A stretch of 64,000 nt of DNA. Origin: Acetomicrobium hydrogeniformans ATCC BAA-1850 (GTDB taxonomy: Bacteria > Synergistota > Synergistia > Synergistales > Acetomicrobiaceae). The translations under genes were made by a program, and so were the position numbers. Shown in pieces: positions 18,577-27,929 of this stretch. Location of the stretch: the NCBI RefSeq assembly GCF_000160455.2, contig NZ_ACJX03000001.1, positions 1,746,001-1,810,000 of the forward strand, read 5' to 3'. Every line of letters begins with the position of its first letter. Positions within the stretch are counted from its first letter, which is position 1. The notes beneath the pieces are model-generated. The model was not told the DNA's origin and did not search any database. It was given only the letters and a program-made list of their open reading frames with translations.

Positions 18577-19977
18577 ATGAAGCTTTTAAAAGAAGGCTAC
18601 AAGACCATTGAAAAGATAGCAGGGCCCCTTCTTTTTGTGAGCAAGGTTGCGAGAGGCGGTATAGGGGAAATAGTAAAGATAGAGTCCAACTTTGGAGAAG
18701 ATTACGGTCAAATACTGCAAATTGTCGATGACTTATGCGTCATCCAGGTCTTTGGCGAAACGATGGGGCTAGCACCAAATAATACGGTAGTATGGCTAGA
18801 AAGAGATGTCGTAAAGATTCCTTTAGGTATAGCTCTTCAGGGGCGCATGTTAAACGGCAGAGCAATGCCTATAGATGGAGAAGGCCCTATATCATGTATC
18901 GAAAAATGGGCCCCGATCCAGGGCAATGCTATAAATCCTTGGCGTCGCAAAAGCCCCCATGAATTTATCGAGACTGGGATATCGACAATTGATTTGATGA
19001 ATACCTTAGTTAAAGGGCAAAAACTTCCCATTTTTACGGGGAGCGGATTACCAGCCGATAAATTAGCGGCCCAGATAGTAAAGTACGCTCGAACGCCTGC
19101 GACCTCTGCGGATTCGTCGCCATTTATGGTAGTATTTGCTGCTTTGGGCATAACGCAAAGAGAAGCATCTTATTTTAGGGAAGCCTTTCGTGAGAGCGGC
19201 TCCATATATAGAGGCGTGTTTTTCTTTAATCTGGCGGGAGATCCTTCAATTGAGAGGATATTAACCCCCAGAATGGCCTTGACAGTGGCAGAGTATTTTG
19301 CTTTTGAGAAGGGATACGATGTCCTTGTAGTTCTGACCGATATGTTACATTATTGTGAAGCCCTAAGGGAGATAAGTTCAGCACGAGAAGAAATACCGGG
19401 ACGTAGGGGATTTCCTTCTTATATGTATTCTGATTTAGCAAGCATTTACGAGCGAGCAGGTTGTATATCAGGCATCAAAGGCAGCATTACACAAATACCT
19501 ATCGTTACAATGCCAGATGATGATTTGACCCACCCCGTACCGGATTTGACAGGATATATAACCGAAGGGCAAATCGTCATGGACAGAGAACTTCACGGCA
19601 AGGGGATATATCCTCCCATAGATGTATTATCTAGTTTGAGCAGGTTAATGAACAAGGGTATAGGGGAGGGCTCGACCGTTCCGGAACATCGCGCCCTATC
19701 CGACCAGCTCTATGCAGCATATGGGCATTTTAAGGATCTTGTCAGACTAAAAACCATTATTGGCGAAGAGGGACTCACGCCTACGGAGATGTCGTATTTA
19801 AGTTTCGGAGAGAAATTTGAATCTGAATTTGTAAATCAAGGGGAGAGACGTCGAAGCCTAGATGAAACATTGGAACATGCATGGAATTGTCTCTTGACTT
19901 TACCCAAAGACGAACTTCATCGATTGCCTGTAAATCTCATAGATGAAGTGATGCTTAAAAGGGGAACAAAGGCATGA
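18577..19977 (+). CDS. ntpB: V-type ATPase regulatory subunit B
   Basis: Non-catalytic nucleotide-binding partner of subunit A, 466 residues. As expected it lacks a functional P-loop, having GSGLPADKLAAQIV in that position, but keeps VLVVLTDMLHYCEALREIS and the ITQIPIVTMPDDDLTHP segment contributing the arginine finger region. ATG 18577 gives the usual short N-terminus (MKLLKEGYKTIEKIAGPLL); ATG 18559, immediately after the ntpA stop, is an in-frame alternative. The stop overlaps the ntpD start by four bases. Confidence 0.96.
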   Translation: MKLLKEGYKTIEKIAGPLLFVSKVARGGIGEIVKIESNFGEDYGQILQIVDDLCVIQVFGETMGLAPNNTVVWLERDVVKIPLGIALQGRMLNGRAMPIDGEGPISCIEKWAPIQGNAINPWRRKSPHEFIETGISTIDLMNTLVKGQKLPIFTGSGLPADKLAAQIVKYARTPATSADSSPFMVVFAALGITQREASYFREAFRESGSIYRGVFFFNLAGDPSIERILTPRMALTVAEYFAFEKGYDVLVVLTDMLHYCEALREISSAREEIPGRRGFPSYMYSDLASIYERAGCISGIKGSITQIPIVTMPDDDLTHPVPDLTGYITEGQIVMDRELHGKGIYPPIDVLSSLSRLMNKGIGEGSTVPEHRALSDQLYAAYGHFKDLVRLKTIIGEEGLTPTEMSYLSFGEKFESEFVNQGERRRSLDETLEHAWNCLLTLPKDELHRLPVNLIDEVMLKRGTKA

Positions 19978-20603
19978 GCCGAAGGCCGCCGACCAGGGAT
20001 CAATTGTTAGAGCTTAAACGAACCATTTCATCAATGAAAAAAGGGAAGGAGATCCTTGAGAAAAAAAGGGATGCCCTTTTGCAAATGATTGAAAGCGACA
20101 GGAAGAAATTCAGAGAGGTAAGGGAGACATTTTTAAAAAGTTGTGCAAAAATATATTCTTCCTATGCATTGGCCAGATTGCACGATGGAGAGGCTTCCAT
20201 ATCGCTCCTTGGAATAAGCATACCCTTAAATAAGGTTGATAGGAGCATTAATCAAGCGATGGGATGCAAATACCCTTCGTTTTTCCCCAGTGGCGGGTTC
20301 CCGGCAACTTCACAACTTTACGATCCCATGTTATTTTCCCTTTATGTGGATTTATTGATACAAGATCTGGCGGAGGCCAAAGAACTGCTTTGGGAGTATA
20401 TAAATTTACATGTAAAATTGAGATCGCTTGAGAGGGAGTTAAAAAAAACGCTTTTGAAGATAAACACTATGGAACAAAACCTAATACCACAGCTTGAAGC
20501 GGAAAGACGGCAGATAGTTTTTTACTTAAATGAAAGAGAAAGACAAGAACGCTTTGTCACGAAAAGTTGGATGAAAAAAAGAGAACTTAAAGGAGGTAAT
20601 TAG
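19974..20603 (+). CDS. ntpD: V-type ATPase subunit D (central shaft)
   Basis: 209-residue rotor shaft predicted as two long antiparallel helices (about 8-70 and 125-195) around a short middle segment. The N-terminus PPTRDQLLELKRTISSMKKG matches the family opening P-T-(K/R)-x-x-L-x-x-L-K. The middle segment is Pro/Gly-rich (KYPSFFPSGGFPATS). It closes the operon in the E. hirae order A-B-D. A ribosome-binding site for ybaB (AAAGGAGGT) is embedded at its 3' end. Confidence 0.93.
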   Translation: MSRRPPTRDQLLELKRTISSMKKGKEILEKKRDALLQMIESDRKKFREVRETFLKSCAKIYSSYALARLHDGEASISLLGISIPLNKVDRSINQAMGCKYPSFFPSGGFPATSQLYDPMLFSLYVDLLIQDLAEAKELLWEYINLHVKLRSLERELKKTLLKINTMEQNLIPQLEAERRQIVFYLNERERQERFVTKSWMKKRELKGGN

Positions 20604-20605
20604 TT

Positions 20606-20914
20606 ATGAATATGGACAAAATCATGAAACAGGCTCAGAAAATGCAAGCACAGATGATGAAGATTCAAGAGGAACTCGCGAAGGAAGTTGTCGAAGGCGA
20701 AAGCGGTGGAGGAGTGGTAAAGGTAAAGTGCAACGGACAGGGCGATTTCCTTTCCATATCCATCGAACCGGATGTCGTCGATCCCGAAGACGTAGAGATG
20801 CTGGAAGATTTGATATTGGCGGCCATTAATGACGCTCAACGAAAGAGCAAGGAGTTGGCTAACGAAAGACTCAGCAAGTTTGGCGCAGGTTTTGGCATGC
20901 CGGGGCTCATGTAG
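20606..20914 (+). CDS. ybaB: YbaB/EbfC nucleoid-associated protein
   Basis: A 102-residue DNA-binding protein that in other bacteria dimerises and coats DNA. The N-terminal Met/Gln-rich helix (MKQAQKMQAQMMKIQEEL) and the core VVKVKCNGQGDFLSISIEP plus a C-terminal helix are typical. AAAGGAGGT lies 8-9 bases before ATG 20606. It precedes recR, the most conserved neighbour of ybaB in bacteria, supporting a role linked to DNA metabolism. Confidence 0.95.
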   Translation: MNMDKIMKQAQKMQAQMMKIQEELAKEVVEGESGGGVVKVKCNGQGDFLSISIEPDVVDPEDVEMLEDLILAAINDAQRKSKELANERLSKFGAGFGMPGLM

Positions 20915-20937
20915 TTTTTGTGAAGCAGGTGACCTAA

Positions 20938-21555
20938 TTGGCTTTGGCAAAGGCATTGGAGGATTTAATACGTCTATTTGAGAGATTTCCCGGAATTGGC
21001 GAGAAAAGCGCGAGGAGGATGGTGCTATTTTTATTACAGCAGCCCAAAAGCTTTTCTGAATCATTGGCTGAGTGTATTGCAAAATGCAATTCCTTACTCC
21101 ATCCCTGCAGCAGGTGTGGCAATATAACTGATGAGGACCCATGTTCTATATGTTGTGATCCCTTCAGGGATAAGTCGACCATATGTATCGTAGAATCGGT
21201 CGAGGATCTCATTACAATCGAACAGGCGGGCATATATAACGGACTTTACTTCGTATTGGGATCGCTATATTCTCCTTTAGACGATGAGGAAATAGCCCCT
21301 CAAGTTTTAGAGCGCTTGGTGAAAAGGGTTTCTGAAGAAGAGGTTAAGGAGGTCATATTAGCCTTTAGTCCCAAGGTCGAAGGAGAGTTAACAATGAATT
21401 TGATATCTAAGATCATGGAGCCCCTGCCCGTAACAGTTAGCAGATTATCGTATGGCCTACCTGTCGGTGGTAGTGTAAGTTTCGCTGATAGGACGACCCT
21501 GCACGCCGCCCTTGAAGCAAGGACATACATCAAAAGAGGCGAAGGCAGACAGTAA
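20938..21555 (+). CDS. recR: Recombination protein RecR
   Basis: 205-residue RecFOR-pathway protein that helps load RecA on gapped DNA. A helix-hairpin-helix (FPGIGEKSARRM, about 16-27), a four-Cys zinc finger (CSRCGNITDEDPCSIC, about 58-75), a Toprim domain (ICIVESVEDLITIEQAG to about 170) and the final SYGLPVGGSVSFAD element appear in order. The start is TTG 20938, shortly after an AGGTGACC element. It follows ybaB by 23 bases. Confidence 0.96.
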   Translation: MALAKALEDLIRLFERFPGIGEKSARRMVLFLLQQPKSFSESLAECIAKCNSLLHPCSRCGNITDEDPCSICCDPFRDKSTICIVESVEDLITIEQAGIYNGLYFVLGSLYSPLDDEEIAPQVLERLVKRVSEEEVKEVILAFSPKVEGELTMNLISKIMEPLPVTVSRLSYGLPVGGSVSFADRTTLHAALEARTYIKRGEGRQ

Positions 21556-21571
21556 GAGGAGGTACGTTTAT

Positions 21572-22696
21572 ATGCAAGAAGGCATGGGACGACTTGTCAA
21601 CATAATAGCTAGAACTATTCTCAGCATATTAGGCGTCATAGCAGGATATCAACTGGCACAATATCTATCATCCAGTTCGTGGTGGCCAACAAGTGCGTGG
21701 ATTTGGGACATGGCGATGTGGGGGTTTGTTATAATGATTCCCGCTCTTCTGGGCTATTTGCTTGCCCCCCTGTTCGTTCGAGGAATTGCCCGAATTGGTA
21801 TCATATTCGAAAGATCTTTGCAGACTTTCGCATGGCAGGATTTGTTCGTTGCAATCTTAGGCTTAATTATAGGTTTGATTGTAGCAAATCTATTGGCCAT
21901 GCCCCTATCTTCAATCCCGAATTTGGGATTTTATTTGGCAATTCTCTTGAATGTAGTATTAGGTTATGTGGGTTTGATCCTCTTTTTAAAAAGAAAAGAT
22001 GAAATCATCAGCATGTGGTCGTCCTTTGAACTTCTAAGGGACAGGCTTCATTTAAAGGGCAAAAAAATGCGCGAGGAGTTTGACCATGACAGCATTAAAT
22101 TGCTTGATACGAGCGCGTTAATAGATGGCAGAATATTGGATATAGCAAAAGTCGGATTTATAGAAGGCGTTATGTGCATTCCCGGGTTTGTTTTGTTGGA
22201 ACTCCAAGCAATTGCAGATTCGACGGATCCGTTAAGGAGGGCAAAGGGGAGAAGGGGAATGGAAGTTGTCGAGGAACTCCAAAAATTGCCCAACTTCAAG
22301 CTCGAAATATTGGAACAGCCTTTAAAAGAGCTGAAAGTTGATACTGTCGATGAGGGTTTGATCGAGCTGGCCAAAAAATTGAAGGCAAAGATAATTACTA
22401 CTGATTATAATTTGAACAAAATTGCAAGCATACAGGGACTTGACGTTTTAAATGTTAATGATCTAGCCAATGCGCTTAAACCGGTTTTGATACCAGGAGA
22501 AACTCTTGAGGTAGATGTTATTAAAGAAGGAAAAGAGCCCAATCAGGGAGTGGCTTATCTCACCGACGGAACGATGTTGGTAGTAGAAGATGGAGAAAAA
22601 TATATTGGAAAAAGGGTTGAGGTAGTTATAACGTCATTATTACAAACCTCTGCCGGGAGAATGATATTCGGCAGAGTGAGACGAGTGACGAGCTGA
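21572..22696 (+). CDS. PIN-TRAM membrane protein (YacL family)
   Basis: 374 residues with four predicted transmembrane helices in the first 150 residues, then a PIN nuclease domain (about 175-290) and a TRAM domain (about 300-370). PIN acidic residues are visible in LLDTSALIDGR, PGFVLLELQ and IITTDYNLNKI. TRAM shows EVDVIKEGKEPNQGVAYL. Family members are membrane-bound putative ribonucleases of unclear substrate. ATG 21572 follows GAGGAGGT by 9 bases. The stop overlaps the ispDF start, an association seen in other bacteria where yacL precedes ispD. Confidence 0.92.
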   Translation: MQEGMGRLVNIIARTILSILGVIAGYQLAQYLSSSSWWPTSAWIWDMAMWGFVIMIPALLGYLLAPLFVRGIARIGIIFERSLQTFAWQDLFVAILGLIIGLIVANLLAMPLSSIPNLGFYLAILLNVVLGYVGLILFLKRKDEIISMWSSFELLRDRLHLKGKKMREEFDHDSIKLLDTSALIDGRILDIAKVGFIEGVMCIPGFVLLELQAIADSTDPLRRAKGRRGMEVVEELQKLPNFKLEILEQPLKELKVDTVDEGLIELAKKLKAKIITTDYNLNKIASIQGLDVLNVNDLANALKPVLIPGETLEVDVIKEGKEPNQGVAYLTDGTMLVVEDGEKYIGKRVEVVITSLLQTSAGRMIFGRVRRVTS

Positions 22697-23874
22697 TGAG
22701 TTTGAAAAACTGCTCTTTCGTGATACTAGCTGCCGGAAAAGGTGCCAGGATGAACACCCCTTTTAAGCAATTTAGGCTTTTGGGAGGCATTCCTCTGTGG
22801 GTATGGGGTGTTAAGCTGGCGAGAAAACTTTACGACATGAACCTCATTTGTGAGGTGGTCGTAGTTTTTCCAAAGGACTATGATTTTTCTTTTCATGTAG
22901 AGGTTTTACAAGCTCATAAGATGCCTTTTAAGGCCATAAATGGCGGCGATACAAGGGCCATGTCTTCAATTTTAGGCGTCAAAGTTTCCGACGGCGATTA
23001 CGTTCTCGTTCACGATGCAGCTCGTCCCCTAGCTTCGTCAAATTTAGTCAAAAAAGTTATATCGGCCCTATCTCCGGAAGCCGGTGTTATCCCCTTAATT
23101 CCCATAAGGGATTCGTTAAAGAGGGTTTCCGAAGGAGGAGAAATCGTGCCAGTCTCTAGAGAGAACCTCTGGTGTACACAGACACCTCAGGCTTTTTCAA
23201 GAAGGGAGTTGATCTCGGTCATGGAGATGGTAGGAGATGGCGTATTTGACGAAGCAGAAGCGTGGATAAAGGCAGGACGTCACATAAATTTTGTCGAAGG
23301 CGAGCCGAGCAACGTGAAGATAACTTACGAAAGCGATTTCAAGCTTTGTCATAACATTGTTGAGGGCATGAGCCCCCTTAAGGTTGGCCACGGCTTTGAT
23401 ATTCATCCTTTACGTCCCTGGAGAAAACTCATTCTTGCAGGGGAATTCATTCCCAGTGCTCCTCTAGGGTTGGATGGTCACTCCGATGGCGACGTAATTT
23501 CTCATGCAGTGGCCGATGCTTTGTTGGGAGCTGCCGGAGAGCCGGATTTGGGGAGTCTATACCCTTCTTCCGATGAGCGGTACAAAAACGCTAATAGCCT
23601 TCTAATTCTCGAGGAAATAGCACACCTATTGTTCGAAAAAGCTTGGATCCTGATTTCTCTGGATGTGACATTGGAAGCACAGCTGCCTAAACTCGGATGT
23701 TATGTCGATACTTTTAAAACCAATCTCGAAAAGGCTTTGTCAGTTTTGACTTGTAGGCGCAGCGATATTGTAAATTTGAAGATAAAGTCTGGTGAAGGAG
23801 TGGGCGCCGTAGGAACAGCTCGTTGCATGCGTTGTCATGCCGTAGCTGCGATGAGGGGGGCGATGGAGTGGTAA
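22696..23874 (+). CDS. ispDF: Bifunctional IspD/IspF enzyme of the MEP pathway
   Basis: Fusion of 2-C-methyl-D-erythritol 4-phosphate cytidylyltransferase (about 1-225) and 2-C-methyl-D-erythritol 2,4-cyclodiphosphate synthase (about 230-392). IspD shows VILAAGKGARM and VLVHDAARPL; IspF shows the zinc ligands GHGFDIHPL, the LDGHSDGDVISHAVADALL helix and SGEGVGAVGTARCM near the end. The two activities are not consecutive in the pathway (IspE acts between them), as in other IspDF fusions. ATG 22696 overlaps the previous stop by one base. Confidence 0.96.
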   Translation: MSLKNCSFVILAAGKGARMNTPFKQFRLLGGIPLWVWGVKLARKLYDMNLICEVVVVFPKDYDFSFHVEVLQAHKMPFKAINGGDTRAMSSILGVKVSDGDYVLVHDAARPLASSNLVKKVISALSPEAGVIPLIPIRDSLKRVSEGGEIVPVSRENLWCTQTPQAFSRRELISVMEMVGDGVFDEAEAWIKAGRHINFVEGEPSNVKITYESDFKLCHNIVEGMSPLKVGHGFDIHPLRPWRKLILAGEFIPSAPLGLDGHSDGDVISHAVADALLGAAGEPDLGSLYPSSDERYKNANSLLILEEIAHLLFEKAWILISLDVTLEAQLPKLGCYVDTFKTNLEKALSVLTCRRSDIVNLKIKSGEGVGAVGTARCMRCHAVAAMRGAMEW

Positions 23875-23876
23875 AG

Positions 23877-24584
23877 GTGTTGACTAAAAGATCTCTTTTA
23901 TTGGCCTTGCTCATTTTGTGCTCCCTCCTGTTGCCAAAAAGAGCCATTGCCCTAAACCCCTACACATGGGTCAGTAATGCGGGGACCTCCGTTAAATTAT
24001 ACGTTAATGGAAAGTTAGTTGCCTCTGCGCCCGCAGAAATGGCTGATATGATATATTCGTCCAACGAGAAGCTCCAAAAACTCTTCGAAAGAAACAATAA
24101 AGGTTTGTACTTTAAAATAAACAAGCTCGATGAGGATGTTTTTGTCATATCTTCCAAAAACGGGAAGGACATCTTTGTCGTAACTTCCGATATCGCTGAA
24201 TATCACAAGAGCACTCCACAGTTGTTAGCAGGGATCTGGCTGTCAAATGTTTACGAAGCTCTTTATGGTTTGCACGATACAGCTATATATAAAGATTATG
24301 TTACGGTTACATGGTATGGAGGCCCAAAGTGGGAAGGAAACAAAACAGCCAACGGAGAAATTTTTTATAACTGGAAGCTGACTGCTGCCTCAAATGATCT
24401 TCCCTTCAATAGCATAGTGAAACTTCATAACCCGAAGAACAACAAGAGCATAATTGTAAGGATTAACGATCGTTGCGCTAAAAGCGGCATAATAGATGTG
24501 TCCAGGCTTGCCGCTGAACTGTTGGGCATAACCCGTATAGGTGTTGCGAAATTAAGAATGGAGGTTCTTCACTTGCCGGAGTAG
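23877..24584 (+). CDS. RlpA-like double-psi beta-barrel protein, exported
   Basis: 235-residue predicted secreted protein. A signal peptide is evident: basic TKRSLL, a hydrophobic run to about 25, and a cleavage-like region near AIALN. The C-terminal 95 residues form an RlpA-like double-psi beta-barrel (VTWYGGPKWEGNKTANGE, LPFNSIVKLHNPKNNK, VRINDRCAKSGIIDVS with the Asp typical of lytic transglycosylase RlpA). It may cleave or bind peptidoglycan. No SPOR domain is present. Start GTG 23877 has GGAG 9 bases upstream; GTG 23868, also plausible, would overlap ispDF. Confidence 0.82.
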   Translation: MLTKRSLLLALLILCSLLLPKRAIALNPYTWVSNAGTSVKLYVNGKLVASAPAEMADMIYSSNEKLQKLFERNNKGLYFKINKLDEDVFVISSKNGKDIFVVTSDIAEYHKSTPQLLAGIWLSNVYEALYGLHDTAIYKDYVTVTWYGGPKWEGNKTANGEIFYNWKLTAASNDLPFNSIVKLHNPKNNKSIIVRINDRCAKSGIIDVSRLAAELLGITRIGVAKLRMEVLHLPE

Positions 24585-24615
24585 TAACCAAAGAACAGAA
24601 AGGAGCATTCGCGTA

Positions 24616-26013
24616 ATGAGCGTCAAAACACGTTTTGCCCCATCGCCTACCGGGAATTTGCATATAGGTGGTGCAAGGACAGCTCTATTTAATTGGCTTT
24701 GGGCCAAAAAATGGAATGGAAAATTTGTGCTTCGTATCGAAGATACAGACAGAGACCGCTCTTCGCCTGAATTTGAAGACTCAATAAAAAGAGATTTAAA
24801 GTGGTTGGGATTGGAATGGGACGAAGGTCCGGACGTGGGGGGAGCCCACCTCCCATACAGACAGAGCGAAAGGTTGCCTTTATACCTTAAAATTTTAAAA
24901 AAACTTGAAGAAACCGACTGCGTATATCCCTGTTATTGTACGCCAGAAGAGCTTGAAGCTGAAAGAAAAGCGCAGCTTTCCAGGGGCATGCCCCCGAGGT
25001 ATTCCGGAAAATGCAGAAATCTTACCGAAGAGGATCGAAAGAAACTAGAAAGGGAGGGGAGAGTTCCCTCATGGCGTTTCAAGGTCCAGCAGAGGGATGG
25101 AAGAATAGAATTTCACGATGAAGTTCATGGTACTTATGCTCTGTCTTATAGCGAAGTTGGAGATTTCATCGTGATGCGTTCCGATGGAATTCCCACCTAT
25201 CTTTTTGCCGCAGTGGTAGACGACCATTTTATGGAGATAACCCATGTAATTAGGGGTGACGAGCACCTTCCGAATACAACAAGACAACTGCTCGTGTTTG
25301 AGGCCCTTTCGTGGCAACCTCCATCCTTTGCTCACATTCCAATGATACTCTCCAGAGAAGGCAGGAAATTGAGCAAAAGGGAGGGAGCCGAAAGCATCGA
25401 CGATCTTAGGCAAAGGGGCTATCTCCCGGAAGCGGTGAGGGCTTATTTAGCAACATTAAGTTGGGCGGTTGAAGGCGAGGATTTTCTGTTTGACCTTAAT
25501 GAAATGGCTAAGCGATTTGAACTTTCCTCAATATCGAAATCTTCTCCAATACATGACGAGGAAAGATTGAGATGGTGGGGGAGTGAAGCCATCAAAAGAA
25601 AGGATTTGAAGTGGCTGGCAGATGTAATCGTAAAAAAGGCCAGTGAGGACGGCTTGCCCGTTAGGATTACTACCGAGGAGCTGACTTTGCTGCTCCCTGA
25701 AGCTTTATCGGGTCAAGCCACCATAGTTGAACTGCTAGAAAGCCTAAATTGGTTGTTTCTAAGGCCTCAAGTTCATGAAGCAGTTCCTCCCTGGATGAGG
25801 GATTTAAAAGCGGAACTTTCTAAATTAGGTGACTGGAATAAAGCTAAAATCGAGGATATGCTCAGGGCTTTTCAGAAAAGGCTTGGTTTGAAAGCTAGGG
25901 AATTTTTTCATCCGTTGCGAATTTTTGTAACAGGTAAAATTTCGGGTCCCCCTCTGCCGCTGATCATGGAAGTCTTGGGCAAAGAGGAAGTCATATCAAG
26001 ATTAGTAGATTAA
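24616..26013 (+). CDS. gltX: Glutamyl-tRNA synthetase
   Basis: Class I synthetase of 465 residues that charges tRNA-Glu. The HIGH motif appears as PTGNLHIGGARTALFNW near residue 12 and the KMSKS equivalent as KLSKREGA near 250. The zinc-type cluster CYCTPEELEAE is near 117. The anticodon-binding C-terminal domain is helical and of normal size. AAAGGAG lies upstream of ATG 24616. Whether it also charges tRNA-Gln cannot be told here; gatCAB is not in the window. Confidence 0.97.
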   Translation: MSVKTRFAPSPTGNLHIGGARTALFNWLWAKKWNGKFVLRIEDTDRDRSSPEFEDSIKRDLKWLGLEWDEGPDVGGAHLPYRQSERLPLYLKILKKLEETDCVYPCYCTPEELEAERKAQLSRGMPPRYSGKCRNLTEEDRKKLEREGRVPSWRFKVQQRDGRIEFHDEVHGTYALSYSEVGDFIVMRSDGIPTYLFAAVVDDHFMEITHVIRGDEHLPNTTRQLLVFEALSWQPPSFAHIPMILSREGRKLSKREGAESIDDLRQRGYLPEAVRAYLATLSWAVEGEDFLFDLNEMAKRFELSSISKSSPIHDEERLRWWGSEAIKRKDLKWLADVIVKKASEDGLPVRITTEELTLLLPEALSGQATIVELLESLNWLFLRPQVHEAVPPWMRDLKAELSKLGDWNKAKIEDMLRAFQKRLGLKAREFFHPLRIFVTGKISGPPLPLIMEVLGKEEVISRLVD

Positions 26014-26034
26014 AATTAAAGGAGGATTATAACG

Positions 26035-27510
26035 ATGGATCTTTCTGAAAGATTTGTCGAATACGAGGGCTTTACCTTCGATGATGTCTTACTTGAACCA
26101 AGCTACAGCGAGGTAATACCTTCCCAAGTTTGCGTAAAAAGCTTCTTTACTTCTCAGATAGGACTTAATATTCCCATATGTAGCGCTGCCATGGATACAG
26201 TAACCGATGGCCGTTTAGCCATTGCAATAGCGAGAGAGGGCGGCATTGGCGTAATACATCGAAACATGACGCCTGAAGCCCAGGCTGAGGAGGTCGACAA
26301 GGTAAAGCGTTCCGAGTCGGGCGTAATAGTTGACCCTTTTTATTTGCACCCGGAAGATACCCTTCGTGACGCCGTTGCTTTAATGGAACACTACCATATT
26401 TCCGGCGTGCCAATTGTCGATGCCGAAATGAAGCTCGTTGGAATAATCACCAATAGGGACCTGCGCTTTATTACAGATTACGATCAGTCCATAAAGGACG
26501 TGATGACCAAGGAAAATTTAATAGTGTCACATATCGGGACCACGCTGGAAGATGCCAAGGCTATCTTAATGAAGCATAAGGTGGAAAAATTACCCATTGT
26601 CGACGGCGAAGGTCATCTGAAGGGACTCATAACTATAAAGGATATAATCAAGGCAAAGGAATTTCCTAATGCGTCTAAAGACACGAAGGGCAGATTGCGT
26701 GTAGCAGCTGCCATAGGCGTCGGCCCCGAGGCAATAGCCAGGGCCGAGCAGCTGGTTGCTGCAGGAGTAGATGCAATAGTTGTCGATACTGCCCATGGAC
26801 ACTCGAAGCTTGTTCTCGAAACGATTCGCAAGCTCAAGGAAAGATATAACGACCTGCCGGTTATAGGGGGAAACGTCGCCACTTCTGAGGGAACGCAGGC
26901 CTTGATAGATGCAGGTGCAGATGGAGTCAAGGTTGGAGTGGGGCCTGGTTCTATTTGCACGACTCGTGTTGTAGCTGGAATAGGTGTACCTCAAATAGCC
27001 GCAATTATGAATGCCTCGAAAATAGCAAGGCCCAAAGGCGTTAAAGTAATAGCCGACGGAGGGGTAAGATATTCTGGTGATATCACTAAAGCCATTGCTG
27101 CCGGAGCTGATGTGGTAATGATAGGCTCGCTATTCGCCGGGACAGAGGAAAGTCCTGGCGAAGAGGTAATTTATCGCGGCAGGTCTTTCAAAAGTTATAG
27201 AGGTATGGGTTCTCTAGCAGCTATGAAAGAAGGAAAAAGCAGGGACAGATATTTTCAGGAAGGAGTTGCTGATGAAAAGCTGGTTCCTGAGGGGATAGAA
27301 GGCTTGGTGCCTTATAAAGGTCCGTTATCAGCGCTCATATACCAGCTGATCGGCGGATTAAAAGCAGGAATGGGTTATGTTGGGGCTTTAGATATAAAGT
27401 CCTTACAGGAGAAGGCGAGATTCATCAAAATTACAGCTGCATCTGTTAAGGAAAGTCACCCCCACGATGTAGTGGTAACCAAGGAAGCGCCTAATTATTG
27501 GATGGAGTAG
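26035..27510 (+). CDS. guaB: Inosine-5'-monophosphate dehydrogenase
   Basis: Oxidises IMP to XMP, the committed step of GMP synthesis. The 491-residue protein has the TIM barrel ([14 protein letters not shown] at the start) interrupted by a CBS pair (about 95-205), with the catalytic Cys loop [13 protein letters not shown] near 305 and the IMP-binding [10 protein letters not shown] near 390. AAAGGAGG precedes ATG 26035. It follows gltX by 21 bases and is probably in the same transcript. All catalytic elements are present. Confidence 0.97.
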   Translation: MDLSERFVEYEGFTFDDVLLEPSYSEVIPSQVCVKSFFTSQIGLNIPICSAAMDTVTDGRLAIAIAREGGIGVIHRNMTPEAQAEEVDKVKRSESGVIVDPFYLHPEDTLRDAVALMEHYHISGVPIVDAEMKLVGIITNRDLRFITDYDQSIKDVMTKENLIVSHIGTTLEDAKAILMKHKVEKLPIVDGEGHLKGLITIKDIIKAKEFPNASKDTKGRLRVAAAIGVGPEAIARAEQLVAAGVDAIVVDTAHGHSKLVLETIRKLKERYNDLPVIGGNVATSEGTQALIDAGADGVKVGVGPGSICTTRVVAGIGVPQIAAIMNASKIARPKGVKVIADGGVRYSGDITKAIAAGADVVMIGSLFAGTEESPGEEVIYRGRSFKSYRGMGSLAAMKEGKSRDRYFQEGVADEKLVPEGIEGLVPYKGPLSALIYQLIGGLKAGMGYVGALDIKSLQEKARFIKITAASVKESHPHDVVVTKEAPNYWME

Positions 27511-27584
27511 GGTGACTGCTTTAATGAAAAAGCAAATTTTGGTACTTGAAACATCAGTTATTAGCTCTGAGGGGCAACTTTTTA

Positions 27585-27613
27585 TTGACGGAACTGCAAA
27601 ATGTTGTTATAGT
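27585..27613 (+). promoter_or_regulatory. Predicted sigma-70 promoter of the cold-shock gene
   Basis: TTGACG (27585-27590) and TATAGT (27608-27613) are separated by exactly 17 bases, each matching consensus at five of six positions. The start codon is about 60 bases downstream, giving a leader of about 50 nt, a length at which cold-shock mRNAs often have a regulatory 5' UTR. Confidence 0.65.
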
Positions 27614-27671
27614 TAATGACAACATCGCATCGTTGAGTGCGGTTGATTTTTGTAATTGGGAGGAGCAAAGA

Positions 27672-27869
27672 ATGTTAGGGACTGTCAAGTGGTTTAATGC
27701 AACGAAGGGCTATGGTTTCATTACGTCGGAGGATGGTAAAGACGTCTTTGTGCATTATTCAGCTATTGATATGAAGGGTTTCAAAACCCTTGAGGAGGGT
27801 GACAAGGTAGAGTTTGAAGTTGTTGAGGGGGCTAAGGGACCTCAAGCAGCGCATGTAAAACGTGTTTAA
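27672..27869 (+). CDS. cspA: Cold-shock domain protein
   Basis: 65-residue single-domain RNA/ssDNA chaperone of the CspA/CspB family. The RNP1 motif KGYGFIT and RNP2-like DVFVHYSAI are present, and the opening [13 protein letters not shown] is diagnostic. ATG 27672 follows GGGAGGAG. It has its own predicted promoter at 27585-27613 and a strong terminator immediately downstream, so it is monocistronic. Confidence 0.97.
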   Translation: MLGTVKWFNATKGYGFITSEDGKDVFVHYSAIDMKGFKTLEEGDKVEFEVVEGAKGPQAAHVKRV

Positions 27870-27891
27870 GAATCCCCCTTCAAATTCGAGT

Positions 27892-27929
27892 AAAAAACAA
27901 AGGGCGACAACCGTCGCCCTTTGTTTTTT
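27892..27929. terminator. Bidirectional intrinsic terminator, 17-bp perfect stem
   Basis: Bases 27892-27908 pair perfectly with 27913-27929 around an AACC loop. The stem core is GGGCGAC with A-tracts on one side and T-tracts on the other, so it can end both the cold-shock transcript (+) and hypF (-). It overlaps the hypF stop by two bases. Confidence 0.93.
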
